Below are positions 20,731-29,743 of a stretch of DNA of 64,000 nt, piece by piece. The notes under the pieces were generated by a model that saw nothing but the letters and a program-made list of their open reading frames with translations, did not search any database and was not told the origin of the DNA. The stretch comes from Mycobacterium yunnanensis (GTDB taxonomy: Bacteria > Actinomycetota > Actinomycetes > Mycobacteriales > Mycobacteriaceae), in contig NZ_JACKVK010000011.1 of NCBI RefSeq assembly GCF_025823185.1, positions 248,615 to 312,614 on the forward strand, written 5' to 3'. Position numbers and translations under genes: made by a program. Positions within the stretch are counted from its first letter, which is position 1; every line of letters begins with the position of its first letter.

Positions 20731-22393
20731 GCTTGCGTTCGCGTTGTATTCGATCCGCGTGATCCCTGGCGCGGGTGGTCGTGCGCCGCGGCATGGTCAG
20801 TCCGGCGGCGTGTGCCTCGGGTCGTCCCGTAGTCCTCACCGTCGCGGTGGGTCTGGAGAGTTCGGGGAACAGCAGTCGGCTGCCCGGCGTGGTCACGAAC
20901 TCCCGGCCGTCGGGTGCGGTCCAGATGACGGTGCCGTCGTCGAGTTGTCGTTCGCGCCAACCATTCTCACCACCCCAGAACGTCTTGAGCAGGTGGTGTC
21001 GACGACAGACGCATTTGAGGTTGGACGCCGCGGTCGGTCCGTGCGGCCACGGAATCGTATGTTCCACATCGCAATTCGTCGCGGGCACGCGACAACCCGG
21101 GAAGCGGCACGTCATGTCGCGGCAGCGGACGAAGTCAGCCAGTTTCTTCGACGGTCGATACCGGTTCTCCGGTGGCGCTTGCCCCGGGTGCACGATCCGG
21201 GTGATGGTGGCCCCGACGGTCGCCCGACAGGCAATCGCACCGGGGAGGAACTGGCCGCCCATCAACGCCCCGGGGCGCAGCTTCGCGAAGTATCCGGGCG
21301 CCGGGGTGAGGGCCTCGGCAAGGGTGAGGTCGCGAAGGGGCTTGTCGAAGAGCGGTGGCTCTTCCCCGTCGATGGCGGCGCGCTCGTCGTGGGGAGCAGA
21401 CGCGGCTGGACGTGTTTCACGTCGCGGCGGGGTCTTAGCGGACTCCGGCGCGGGATCCAACCCGTCGCCGGCAGCCTGGTCGGATGCGTCTGACTCTTCA
21501 GCGTCGTCGCCCGCTGGCGTCTGGGGCACCGGTGCGGGGCTCTCGGGCCTCGGCGCGGGCGGCTCGGAGTCGGACGTCTCTGTCGGCTCAGCCAGCGTCT
21601 CGTCACTGGCGATCACGTACACCACCACGCCGGTGGCGGGCGGGTTCTGCGCGGCCGCGCAGTCATCGTTCCCGCACAGGCACGCCAGCCGGTCGGTCCC
21701 GATGGCGCCGATGGCGTCGGCGCGGAGTTGGTCGGCGGTCCGGGGATCGGCCGGGCACACCGTCTTGGCCAAGTTTCGCAGCCTGGCCTCGAATGCCTTC
21801 GCATCGTGGGCGAACAGGGTGGCCAAGATGGTGGCCATCCCGCTGCCGTCCTCCTCGATCCTGACGTCGACGGAGCGACCCCGCGCCTTGGTCTCGTCCC
21901 GTCGGACGGCCTGCGGGTCGACCTGGTGGACGAAGAAGTCGATGGCCTTCTCGGTCTTGTCCACCGACCGCGGTTCCCAGTCCCCGAACGCCTCGCCCAG
22001 CAGGCCGTCCAACGCCCGCAGCGCGTCGGGGTCGACGACCAGAGCGCCGCGGTGCACCACGGTCTTCACCAACGCATACGTGATCAACCCCTCGGCGAAG
22101 ACCACGGCCACGCGGGGGAACCGGTCGTGCAGAGCCACCGCGACCAACAATTGGTGGGAGGCGGTGCCGGGGGTGATGTTTTGTGCGGCGCCGATGTGGG
22201 CGGCGACGGCGTCGAGGTTGTCCAGGCACCACTGGTCGCGATCGGCGGACCCGGAGGCGGCATGGGCCTCGTCGAGCATGGCGGCCATCGTCGCCACCCG
22301 GTGAGCGCAGGCCGCGTTCTCCACCCGCGCCCACGACGACAGCGCCCCGGCACCGCGGGTGCCAGTCGTCGCGTCCACCAGATCGTCGAACAT
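20696..22393 (-). CDS. 13E12 repeat-family protein (DUF222 + HNH)
   Basis: This protein has 565 residues. The DUF222 domain spans about 20-270 (VATMAAMLDEAHAASGSADR, LVAVALHDRFPRVAVVFAEG, DKTEKAIDFFVHQVDPQAVR). An acidic Pro-rich linker follows (EPTETSDSEPPAPRPESPAP). The HNH domain is near 425-475 (RDMTCRFPGCRVPATNCDVE, HTIPWPHGPT, CRRHHLLKTFWGG). This is the 13E12/REP13E12 family, multi-copy in mycobacteria; such copies are the natural attB of phiRv1 in M. tuberculosis. Here the copy is intact and the island sits about 3 kb away in another gene. The biochemical role is unknown. No convincing LexA box lies upstream, unlike many 13E12 genes. Confidence 0.9.
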   Translation of the reverse strand: MFDDLVDATTGTRGAGALSSWARVENAACAHRVATMAAMLDEAHAASGSADRDQWCLDNLDAVAAHIGAAQNITPGTASHQLLVAVALHDRFPRVAVVFAEGLITYALVKTVVHRGALVVDPDALRALDGLLGEAFGDWEPRSVDKTEKAIDFFVHQVDPQAVRRDETKARGRSVDVRIEEDGSGMATILATLFAHDAKAFEARLRNLAKTVCPADPRTADQLRADAIGAIGTDRLACLCGNDDCAAAQNPPATGVVVYVIASDETLAEPTETSDSEPPAPRPESPAPVPQTPAGDDAEESDASDQAAGDGLDPAPESAKTPPRRETRPAASAPHDERAAIDGEEPPLFDKPLRDLTLAEALTPAPGYFAKLRPGALMGGQFLPGAIACRATVGATITRIVHPGQAPPENRYRPSKKLADFVRCRDMTCRFPGCRVPATNCDVEHTIPWPHGPTAASNLKCVCRRHHLLKTFWGGENGWRERQLDDGTVIWTAPDGREFVTTPGSRLLFPELSRPTATVRTTGRPEAHAAGLTMPRRTTTRARDHADRIQRERKLNADVGLEFPE

Positions 22394-22688
22394 GAACCCA
22401 GTTTAGGCCTCACCACCGACGAAACTTGTTCTGCGGCAGTCGTTCTGTGGATGAAAGCCGCACTGTGGATAACCTCGCCCACGCTGCCAAATTCGTCGGT
22501 GCCGTGTGCTAGGGATCCGCGGAAAGACCACGGCGCTTCGGTCTCGCGCGTTGGTCAGCCGCCCCGGCCTCGCCAAGATCCGAATTACTTGGTGACCAGC
22601 TATAGGTCGGCCAATGGACAGGGGCCTGGCCGGGCGGCAGTATCGCGTTCTAGCGCCCAGAACACCTTGACCTGTTAAGAAACAGAAC
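22394..22688. other. Gene-free stretch before aspS
   Basis: These 295 bases lie between the 13E12 start and the aspS stop with no protein-like frame. A weak inverted repeat (GTTCT...AGAAC near 22647-22663) is the only structure noticed, and it could end the aspS transcript. Nothing else can be supported. Confidence 0.4.
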
Positions 22689-24455
22689 CTAAGAGCCCTT
22701 AGGCTTGCCGTCGATGCCCGATTCCTTGCGCTGCTGCGCGGTGATCGGTGCCGGCGCGTCGGTCAGCGGGTCGACGCCGCCGCCGGACTTCGGGAACGCG
22801 ATGACCTCGCGGATCGAATCGGTCCCCGCAAGCAGGGCGGTGATGCGATCCCAGCCGAACGCGATGCCGCCGTGCGGCGGGGCACCAAAGGTGAACGCGT
22901 CCAACAGGAAGCCGAACTTGTCCTGCGCCTCGGCGTGGTCGATGCCCATCATCGCGAACACGCGCTCCTGCACGTCGCGGCGATGGATGCGGATCGACCC
23001 GCCGCCAATCTCGTTGCCGTTGCAGACGATGTCGTAGGCGTTGGCCAGCGCGGCACCGGGATTGGTGTCGAAGGTGTCCTCCGACTCCGGCTTGGGCGAG
23101 GTGAACGCGTGGTGCACGGCCGTCCAGGCACCTGAGCCGACGGCGACGTCACCGGACGCGGTCGCCTCGTCGGCGGCCTCGAACAGCGGCCAGTCGACCA
23201 CCCAGGTGAACGCCCAGGCGTCCGGGTCGATCATGTCCAGCCGCTTGGCGATCTCGATGCGGGTCGCGCCTAGCAGCGCACGGGCGGCCTTCACCGGGCC
23301 AGCCGCGAAGAAGATGCAGTCCCCCGGCTTGGCGCCCACGTGCGCGGCCAGTCCGTCCCGCTCGGCGTCGGTCAGGTTCTTCGCGACGGGGCCACCGAGC
23401 GTTCCGTCCTCGCCCAGTAGCACGTAAGCCAGGCCCTTGTGGCCGCGCTGCTTGGCGAATTCCTGCCACCCGTCGAGGGTGCGGCGCGGCTGTGACGCTC
23501 CACCCGGCATGACGACCGCACCGACGTACGGGGCCTGGAAGACCCGAAAGGTGGTGTCGGAGAAGTACTCCGTGCAGTCGACCAGCTCGAGGCCAAACCT
23601 GAGGTCTGGCTTGTCGGAGCCAAAGCGGCGCATCGCCTCGGCGTAGGTGATGCGCGGGATCGGTGTCGGCAGGTCATAGCCGACGAGTGCCCAGAGTGCC
23701 TTGAGGACCTCTTCGGACACCGCCATCACGTCGTCGGGGTCGACGAAGCTCATCTCCATGTCGAGCTGGGTGAACTCGGGCTGCCGGTCGGCGCGGAAGT
23801 CCTCGTCGCGGTAGCAGCGGGCGATCTGGTAGTAGCGCTCCATGCCGGCCACCATCAACAGCTGCTTGAACAGCTGCGGGCTCTGCGGCAACGCGTAGAA
23901 CGAGCCGGGCTGCAGCCGCGCAGGCACCAGGAAGTCGCGCGCCCCCTCCGGGGTGGACCGCGTCAGCGTCGGCGTCTCGATCTCGACGAAGTCGTGACGT
24001 GCCAGCACCTCGCGCGCAGCGGCGTTGACCTTGGAGCGCAACCGAATTGCGTGTCCCGGGCCGGCGCGGCGCAGGTCGAGGTACCGGTACTTGAGCCGGG
24101 CCTCCTCACCGGGAGTCTCGTCGAGCTGGAACGGAAGCGGGGCGCTCTCGCTCAGCACCGTCAGCGACGTGGCGTTGACCTCGATGTCGCCGGTGGCGAT
24201 GTCGGCGTTGGCGTTGCCCTCCGGCCTGGTCTCCACGACGCCCCGAACCAGAACGCAGAACTCGGCGCGCAACCGGTGAGCCTGCTCGAGCACCTCGGCG
24301 TCGCGGAACACGACCTGGCTGATCCCGGAAGCGTCGCGCAAGTCGATGAAGATGACCCCGCCGTGGTCACGCCGGCGGTCGACCCACCCGGCCAACGTGA
24401 CCGTTTGGCCGGTGTCGGTGGACCGCAACGAACCGGCGGCATGACTGCGCAACAC
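22689..24455 (-). CDS. aspS: Aspartyl-tRNA synthetase
   Basis: A class II synthetase of about 588 residues charging tRNA-Asp in the cytoplasm. The N-terminal anticodon-binding OB domain includes TLAGWVDRRRDHGGVIFIDL, motif 2 is YYQIARCYRDEDFRADRQ, and motif 3 is FGWDRITALLAGTDSIREVI. The bacterial-type GAD insertion separates motifs 2 and 3. Mycobacterial enzymes of this type are known to be non-discriminating, working with GatCAB. GTG 24455 is chosen because AGGGAG lies 6 bases upstream; a GTG at 24494 would add 13 residues. It is syntenic with Rv2572c. Confidence 0.97.
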   Translation of the reverse strand: MLRSHAAGSLRSTDTGQTVTLAGWVDRRRDHGGVIFIDLRDASGISQVVFRDAEVLEQAHRLRAEFCVLVRGVVETRPEGNANADIATGDIEVNATSLTVLSESAPLPFQLDETPGEEARLKYRYLDLRRAGPGHAIRLRSKVNAAAREVLARHDFVEIETPTLTRSTPEGARDFLVPARLQPGSFYALPQSPQLFKQLLMVAGMERYYQIARCYRDEDFRADRQPEFTQLDMEMSFVDPDDVMAVSEEVLKALWALVGYDLPTPIPRITYAEAMRRFGSDKPDLRFGLELVDCTEYFSDTTFRVFQAPYVGAVVMPGGASQPRRTLDGWQEFAKQRGHKGLAYVLLGEDGTLGGPVAKNLTDAERDGLAAHVGAKPGDCIFFAAGPVKAARALLGATRIEIAKRLDMIDPDAWAFTWVVDWPLFEAADEATASGDVAVGSGAWTAVHHAFTSPKPESEDTFDTNPGAALANAYDIVCNGNEIGGGSIRIHRRDVQERVFAMMGIDHAEAQDKFGFLLDAFTFGAPPHGGIAFGWDRITALLAGTDSIREVIAFPKSGGGVDPLTDAPAPITAQQRKESGIDGKPKGS

Positions 24456-24532
24456 GAAGACTCCCTGGGAAGTGCCTGACGAGAGGACTGCCACAGTGTA
24501 GTGGTGGCCCCGGCGGGACTACCTTGGCCTGG

Positions 24533-25432
24533 GTGGGCATCTCCATCGCGGTCATCGGTCCCGGCGCCATCGGCTCGACCGTCGCAGCGCTGCTGCACGC
24601 GGCCGGCCACCACGTGACCGTGTACGGGCGCACGCCACGCGCGTCGATCGAGGTCCGACCCGACTCCGGCATCCTCGACGGCGAACCCGTCGTCATCCCC
24701 GATCCGGTGCGGACCGATCCCACGTCGGTCGACGGACCGGTCGACGTGGTGATCCTCGCGGTCAAGGACACCCAGAACGCGGCCGCGGCCGTGTGGCTCG
24801 ACCGGTTGTGCGGCCCGGACACGACGGTGTGCGTGATGCAGAACGGCGTCGAGCAGGTCGAACGGGTCGGCAAGCTGTGCCCGGCGAGCACCGTGGTCCC
24901 CAGCGCGGTGTGGTTCTCGGCGCAGTCCCAGGCCGACGGGTGGGTGCGCCTGCGCACCCCGGTGCGACTGGTGCTGCCCGACGACGAGGCGGGTGGCGCG
25001 TTGGCCGAGGTGCTGCGCGTGCCGTCACTGACCGTGGAGTGCAGTCCCACCTTCCTCGACGACGCGTGGCGCAAGCTGCTGACCAACGCCGTCGCGGGAC
25101 TCATGGTGCTGACCGGGCGTCGCGCCGGGATGTTCCGCCGCGACGACGTCGCGGGCCTGGGCCGCGCCTACCTGCGGGAATGCCTCACCGTGGCCCGTGC
25201 CGAGGGCGCCGGCCTCGGCGACGAGGTGGTCGAGGAGGTCATGCGCCTCTTCACCGACGTGCCGGAGGACCTGACCACCTCGATCCTCACCGACCGCGAA
25301 CTGGGCAGGCCGCTGGAATGGGACGTGCGCAACGGCGTCGTCGCCCGCAAGGGTGCCGCGCACGGGGTGCCGACGCCGATCAGCGACCTCGTCGTACCCC
25401 TGCTCGCGGCGGCCAGCGATGGACCCGGGTGA
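24533..25432 (+). CDS. Ketopantoate reductase-family oxidoreductase (PanE/ApbA-like)
   Basis: About 299 residues. The NADPH-binding motif at the N-terminus is IAVIGPGAIGSTVAALL. KDTQNAAAAVWLDRL and VCVMQNGVEQVERV are family hallmarks, the latter containing the conserved NG. DDAWRKLLTNAVAGLMVLTG carries the catalytic Lys-x-x-x-Asn, and LEWDVRNGVVARKGAAHGVP the C-terminal helix. Family members reduce 2-dehydropantoate to pantoate, but many paralogues have other substrates. It is divergent from aspS with 77 bases between the chosen starts. The start (GTG 24533 or TTG 24524) is uncertain. Rv2573 is the likely orthologue. Confidence 0.87.
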   Translation: MGISIAVIGPGAIGSTVAALLHAAGHHVTVYGRTPRASIEVRPDSGILDGEPVVIPDPVRTDPTSVDGPVDVVILAVKDTQNAAAAVWLDRLCGPDTTVCVMQNGVEQVERVGKLCPASTVVPSAVWFSAQSQADGWVRLRTPVRLVLPDDEAGGALAEVLRVPSLTVECSPTFLDDAWRKLLTNAVAGLMVLTGRRAGMFRRDDVAGLGRAYLRECLTVARAEGAGLGDEVVEEVMRLFTDVPEDLTTSILTDRELGRPLEWDVRNGVVARKGAAHGVPTPISDLVVPLLAAASDGPG

Positions 25433-25469
25433 CCCAGCGAGTAGACACCCGGCCATAGAGTGTCCACCC

Positions 25470-25994
25470 ATGGCCACGTTCCACCCGTGTGAACCCGTCG
25501 ACGCGACGTTCGTCGACACCGCCCCGTTCCGGTTCGTCAGCACCGTCGACCTCGCCATCACCCCTGAACGCCTCTTCGAAGTGCTCGCCGACGCGGAGTC
25601 GTGGCCGCAGTGGGTCAGCGTGATCACCAAGGTCACCTGGACCAGCCCCGAGCCACGCGGCGTCGGCACGACCCGCACGGTCGACATGCGCGGCGGCATC
25701 ACCGGCGCCGAGGAATTTCTGGCCTGGGAGCCCAACGCCCACATGGCGTTTCGCTTCAACGAAAGCACCTCGAGCGCAATCGCGGCCTTCGCCGAGGACT
25801 ACCGGGTGGTGCCGACGCCGACGGGTTGTCACCTCGTGTGGGTGATGGCGATGAAGCCCAACGGAATCGCCGCACGACTCGGCCTCGAACTCGCCCGACC
25901 CGTGATGTCCTGGATGTTTCAGCGATTCCTGCACAACCTCGACCGCTACTGCCAAAACCGGTTCAGTACAAGCCCTCCCACGCCGCGCGCCTGA
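25470..25994 (+). CDS. SRPBCC-family (START-like) protein
   Basis: This protein has 174 residues with the helix-grip pattern of polyketide-cyclase/START proteins: FRFVSTVDLAITPERLFEVL, AESWPQWVSVITKVTW, EFLAWEPNAHMAFRFNE and a long C-terminal helix. These bind a hydrophobic ligand in a cavity, and in mycobacteria they are numerous and mostly uncharacterised. It follows the PanE-like gene after 37 bases on the same strand. The 3' end overlaps the convergent esterase by 32 bases. Confidence 0.8.
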   Translation: MATFHPCEPVDATFVDTAPFRFVSTVDLAITPERLFEVLADAESWPQWVSVITKVTWTSPEPRGVGTTRTVDMRGGITGAEEFLAWEPNAHMAFRFNESTSSAIAAFAEDYRVVPTPTGCHLVWVMAMKPNGIAARLGLELARPVMSWMFQRFLHNLDRYCQNRFSTSPPTPRA

Positions 25995-27450
25995 CGGCGT
26001 CGGGATCGGCGACGGTGTCGTCGCGGGTGGACCGGATCACCCGCGTGCGACGGGACTCCGCGTCGTAACGCGGCCAGTCCTCGTCGAGTTCGGCGGTCGC
26101 GAAGTCGAGCCACGTCCGCTGCATCCGGCGACCCACCGATGGCTGCACGCGCCTGCCCAGCGGATGCATCTTGCGACCGAGGTAGGAACCGTAGCTGTGC
26201 TGAATGTGCACGATCTCGCTGCCGTGCGTGGCACCGAGCCCGAGCAGGCGCAGACTCCACGCCGCGTGGTCGAAACGGTAGACGTAGGTGGGCGCGTGCG
26301 CGGAGTAGGCGTCGGCGAACGCCCACGTGGGCGCCCCGAACATGGCGTCGGAGCCGAAGGCGATCAACGCGCGACGACGCGGAAAGTCCAGATAGGCGGC
26401 CAGGAGTCGCTCCCGCGCCTCAGGAGCCGTCCTTGCGAAGAAGTCCTCGACCATCGGCCGGGTGGTCGGCAGCATCGGCGGCTTGCCCCAGGCGAACATC
26501 GACGCTTCGTGGCTGTTGGTGCCGACGATCAACGGAATGGACGACACCCGGCCGTGGCGCGCGGCGTCGACGGGATGCCGCGGTAGCGAGTCCACCCCGT
26601 GAGTCAGCCCGTAGGCCAGCGTCGGGGTGTGGGCCGCGCTCTCGCCCTGCAGCTGACCGGCCGCACGGCGCAGCCGACGCTGCGGCAGGGACTTCACCTC
26701 CCCGACGGGTACCCCCAGCCGCTCGAGGAACGTGCGCGCCTGGCGCGCGCGGGTCTCCCGGTCGGCGATGAGCGGCAGTGCCGGGCTCTGCGCGATCGCC
26801 CGGGAGAACAACCCGTCGGCCAGCGGGCTGGCCAACAGTGCCAACACCGACGTCGCGCCTGCCGACTCGCCGAACACCGTGACCTGGTCGGGATCACCAC
26901 CGAACGTGGCGATGTTCTCGCGCACCCATCGCAGCGCGGCGACCTGATCGCGGAGGGCCAGATTGTCGTCGAAGCCGGGTCCCAGGTCGCCGAGCTCGAA
27001 GCCACCGAAGACCCCGAGCCGATACGTCACGTTCACCACGACGACGTCGCCGTTGGCCGCCAGCCGACTTCCGTTGTACAGCTGCAGTTGTCCGGCGCCG
27101 TAGACGAACGCACCGCCGGGGATCCAGACCATTACCGGCAGGCAGGCGGTGGGATCGGGCGACCACACCGTCAGCGTCAGACACGCTTCGTCGCGAATCT
27201 TCGGGTCGTCACGGCCACCGCCGACGAAGCTGCGCCCCTGCGGCGGCAAGGGTCCGTGTTCCTTCGCGTCGCGGATTCCGCTCCACGGCAGCGGCGGGGT
27301 CGGCGCCAGGAAGCGCCGCTCGCCGACCGGTTGCTCGGCGTACTCGACGCCTCGCCACACGTCGACGCCGGCCTCGGTGCTGCCGCGCAGGGCGCCGTAC
27401 GTGGTGTGCGCCACGGCCGGATCGCGGACGGTTTCGCGCTGGGCAGCCAC
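25963..27450 (-). CDS. Type B carboxylesterase/lipase
   Basis: This alpha/beta hydrolase has 495 residues. The oxyanion region is LPVMVWIPGGAFVYGAG, the nucleophile Ser is in VTVFGESAGATSVLALLAS, a downstream SHEASMF segment may hold the acid, and the catalytic His is in GATHGSEIVH. It hydrolyses carboxylic esters. No signal peptide is seen, so it is probably cytoplasmic. GTG 27450 (MAAQRETVRDP) is chosen because the longer open frame runs antisense to the metalloprotease gene. It is divergent from that gene, with 75 bases between. Confidence 0.9.
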   Translation of the reverse strand: MAAQRETVRDPAVAHTTYGALRGSTEAGVDVWRGVEYAEQPVGERRFLAPTPPLPWSGIRDAKEHGPLPPQGRSFVGGGRDDPKIRDEACLTLTVWSPDPTACLPVMVWIPGGAFVYGAGQLQLYNGSRLAANGDVVVVNVTYRLGVFGGFELGDLGPGFDDNLALRDQVAALRWVRENIATFGGDPDQVTVFGESAGATSVLALLASPLADGLFSRAIAQSPALPLIADRETRARQARTFLERLGVPVGEVKSLPQRRLRRAAGQLQGESAAHTPTLAYGLTHGVDSLPRHPVDAARHGRVSSIPLIVGTNSHEASMFAWGKPPMLPTTRPMVEDFFARTAPEARERLLAAYLDFPRRRALIAFGSDAMFGAPTWAFADAYSAHAPTYVYRFDHAAWSLRLLGLGATHGSEIVHIQHSYGSYLGRKMHPLGRRVQPSVGRRMQRTWLDFATAELDEDWPRYDAESRRTRVIRSTRDDTVADPDAVRRAAWEGLY

Positions 27451-27525
27451 CGGCCGAATCGTAGTGTGGGAAGCTGAACCCGGCTGAAACGGGAACCATC
27501 GGCAGGGTCGACGGACGGGGTGAAG

Positions 27526-28425
27526 ATGACCTTCAACGAAGGTATGCGGATCGACACGAGCACCACGTCGTCCAGCGGCGGGGGTGGTGGCGGTGGGCGC
27601 GGGCTTGCCGTCGGCGGCGGCCTCGGCGGTCTGGTCATCGTGGTCATCGCGCTGTTCCTCGGCGTCGACCCGGGCACGGTGCTCCCCCAGGAGGGGGCCG
27701 GGCAAGACGGTTCCCAGGGCGCGGAGACGCAGGGCTTCGACACCAGCCAGTGCAAGACGGGCAAGGACGCGAACGACATCCTCGGCTGCCGCATCATCGC
27801 GACGGGCAACTCCGTCGACGGCGTCTGGGCGCAGTTGATGCCGGGCTACACCCGCCCCAAGATCCGGCTCTTCAGCGAGAACGTCAGCACCGCATGCGGA
27901 CCTGCCACCACCGACGTCGGGCCGTTCTACTGCCCGGGCGACCAGACCGCCTACTTCGACACCGCCTTCTTCCAGGAGCTCGTCGACCGGTTCGGTTCCA
28001 GCAACGGGCCGTTGGCGCAGGAGTACGTCGTCGCCCACGAATTCGGCCACCACGTGCAGGATCTACAGGGCACGCTGGGCCGCGCGCAACAGGGACCCGG
28101 CGGCGCCGAGGGCAACTCGGTGCGCACCGAACTCCAGGCCGACTGCTACGGCGGGGTGTGGGCGCACTACGCGGCGATCACCAAGCAGGAGGGCACCGAC
28201 GTGACGTTCCTGCAACCCTTGACCGACAAGGACATTCAGGACGCACTGTCGGCGGCGTCGTCGGTGGGCGACGACCGCATCCAGCAGTCCTCGACCGGCC
28301 AGGTCAACCCGGAGTCCTGGACGCACGGCTCGTCTGCCGCCCGCCAGTACTGGTTCACCGAGGGGTACCGCACCGGCGACCCGAAGCAGTGCGACACCTT
28401 CTCGGCCACGGATCTGCACGAGTGA
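27526..28425 (+). CDS. YpfJ-family putative neutral zinc metallopeptidase, membrane-anchored
   Basis: About 299 residues. A Gly/Ser-rich N-terminus (SSGGGGGGGRGLAVGGGLGG) leads into one membrane segment (LVIVVIALFL). The extracytoplasmic domain has four Cys and the zinc motif HEFGHH in VVAHEFGHHVQDLQG, with a downstream LQADCYGGVWAH where Asp or His may complete the site. The family is a predicted zincin peptidase of unknown target. ATG 27526 is preferred to GTG 27520. The likely orthologue is Rv2575, annotated in M. tuberculosis as a glycine-rich membrane protein. Its stop overlaps the next start (GTGA). Confidence 0.88.
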   Translation: MTFNEGMRIDTSTTSSSGGGGGGGRGLAVGGGLGGLVIVVIALFLGVDPGTVLPQEGAGQDGSQGAETQGFDTSQCKTGKDANDILGCRIIATGNSVDGVWAQLMPGYTRPKIRLFSENVSTACGPATTDVGPFYCPGDQTAYFDTAFFQELVDRFGSSNGPLAQEYVVAHEFGHHVQDLQGTLGRAQQGPGGAEGNSVRTELQADCYGGVWAHYAAITKQEGTDVTFLQPLTDKDIQDALSAASSVGDDRIQQSSTGQVNPESWTHGSSAARQYWFTEGYRTGDPKQCDTFSATDLHE

Positions 28426-28949
28426 CGGAACCGGCGCCCGACACCAAGGATTGGACCTGGGTTCTGACCGAGCCGTGCCCGCAGTGCGGATACGACGCCG
28501 CGGCCGTCCGACCGGATCAGGTCGCCGAGCGCGTCCGGCGGGACGCCGAGGGCTGGGTCAGCAGGCTGGGTGACGCAGCGGTGGCCGAGCGCCCGTCGCC
28601 GGAAGTGTGGTCGGTGCTGGAATACGGCTGTCACGTTCGCGACGTGCACCGCATCTTCGGTGAGCGCGTCCGGTTGATGCTCAGCCAGGACGATCCCCGG
28701 TTCCCCAACTGGGATCAGGACGAGACCGCCCTGGCCGAGCGTTACTCCGAGCAGGTGCCGTCGGCGGTGGCCGACGAGTTGGCCCGAGCAGCGGGCGACG
28801 TCGCCGACGCCTACGACGCCGTGCCCGCCGACGCGTGGTCTCGGCGTGGGCTGCGCAGCAACGGAAGCGAATTCACCGTCGCCACCCTCGCGCTGTACCA
28901 CCTGCACGACGTCGTGCACCACACGTGGGACGTCACCGCCGACCGCTAG
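28422..28949 (+). CDS. DinB-like four-helix protein
   Basis: This protein has 175 residues, starting at GTG 28422 within the metalloprotease stop. PCPQCGYDAAAVRPDQVAER opens the domain. WSVLEYGCHVRDVHRIFGER and LALYHLHDVVHHTWDV supply the spaced His residues characteristic of DinB/mycothiol-dependent enzymes, where three His bind a metal. Such enzymes transfer mycothiol or isomerise substrates in actinobacteria, but the specific reaction is unknown. Coupled translation suggests a shared function with the peptidase or just operon membership. Confidence 0.78.
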   Translation: MTEPAPDTKDWTWVLTEPCPQCGYDAAAVRPDQVAERVRRDAEGWVSRLGDAAVAERPSPEVWSVLEYGCHVRDVHRIFGERVRLMLSQDDPRFPNWDQDETALAERYSEQVPSAVADELARAAGDVADAYDAVPADAWSRRGLRSNGSEFTVATLALYHLHDVVHHTWDVTADR

Positions 28950-29701
28950 CGATGTGCCCGCCAGAAGTCGACGAGGACGCGTGCGGCCCCGGCGGGATCC
29001 TGCGTCATCCACCAGTGACCGAGCCCCTCGAGAACGTGAACGTGGGCCCCGGCACGGGACGCGGCGCGCCGCTTCTGCTCGTCGGTGCCGACGAAGTGGT
29101 CCTCGGACGGCATCAAGGCTAGCCCTGGACGACCGGCGGCGGCCGCCAGGCTTTGGCCCGCCGTGGCCGGAACCGGCTGCGCCGCAGACCGATACAGCGT
29201 CAGAATCGAGTGGCCCATGGCGTCGTCGATACCCGGTGACACCCGGTCGGCGATCTGGGCGGACATGCCCGCGCCGACCAGGAAGTCGGCCCGATCGGCG
29301 TCGGACATCGACGTGAAGTCCGCCACCGCCGCTTCGCCCACCTCGGGCGTCTGCCACGCCTGAGCGAGGTCGTGCCAGACGTAGTCGGCGTCGAAGAGGC
29401 CGACTACGTCCGACACCCAGGTGCGCACCACCTCGGGCCTGGCCATCACGGCGTTCAGGGCGTGACCGCCGCCCCAGTCGTGTCCGACCAGGTCGACGGG
29501 ACCGTCGACGTCGTCGAGTTCGGCGAGGAGCCAGTCCCGGTAGCCGTCCATCGTGGGGGTGAAGTCGGCGGGGATCGGCGCGCCGAATCCGGGTGGGGAC
29601 AACCTGAGGACGTCGGACTCCCCCAGCGCCGCCAGGTCGTCGACCAGCCCATCCCACACCGCGGCGGTCTCGGGCACGCCGTGGACCAAGACCACCGTCA
29701 T
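28946..29701 (-). CDS. Alpha/beta hydrolase, epoxide hydrolase/dehalogenase-like
   Basis: This protein has 251 residues. The oxyanion motif VLVHGVPETAAVWDG comes first, then the nucleophile elbow LVGHDWGGGHALN, with Asp rather than Ser as in epoxide hydrolases and haloalkane dehalogenases, and a terminal His in LEGLGHWWMTQDP. Substrates are likely to be epoxides, halides or similar. It converges on the DinB-like gene with a 4-base overlap. No operon partner is evident. The exact substrate is not deducible. Confidence 0.88.
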   Translation of the reverse strand: MTVVLVHGVPETAAVWDGLVDDLAALGESDVLRLSPPGFGAPIPADFTPTMDGYRDWLLAELDDVDGPVDLVGHDWGGGHALNAVMARPEVVRTWVSDVVGLFDADYVWHDLAQAWQTPEVGEAAVADFTSMSDADRADFLVGAGMSAQIADRVSPGIDDAMGHSILTLYRSAAQPVPATAGQSLAAAAGRPGLALMPSEDHFVGTDEQKRRAASRAGAHVHVLEGLGHWWMTQDPAGAARVLVDFWRAHR

Positions 29702-29743
29702 CGTTGCCTCACCATGCCCGAAGGATAGCCCCGCCGGCGACGC

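Noticed and set aside
18798..20960. 720-codon minus-strand ORF
   Set aside because: Only residues from ATG 19736 onward are LLM-like; the rest is antisense to the LysR gene.
22394..22445. GAAACTTGTTC upstream of the 13E12 gene as a LexA box
   Set aside because: Spacing and half-sites do not fit GAAC-N4-GTTC (the left half-site is absent).
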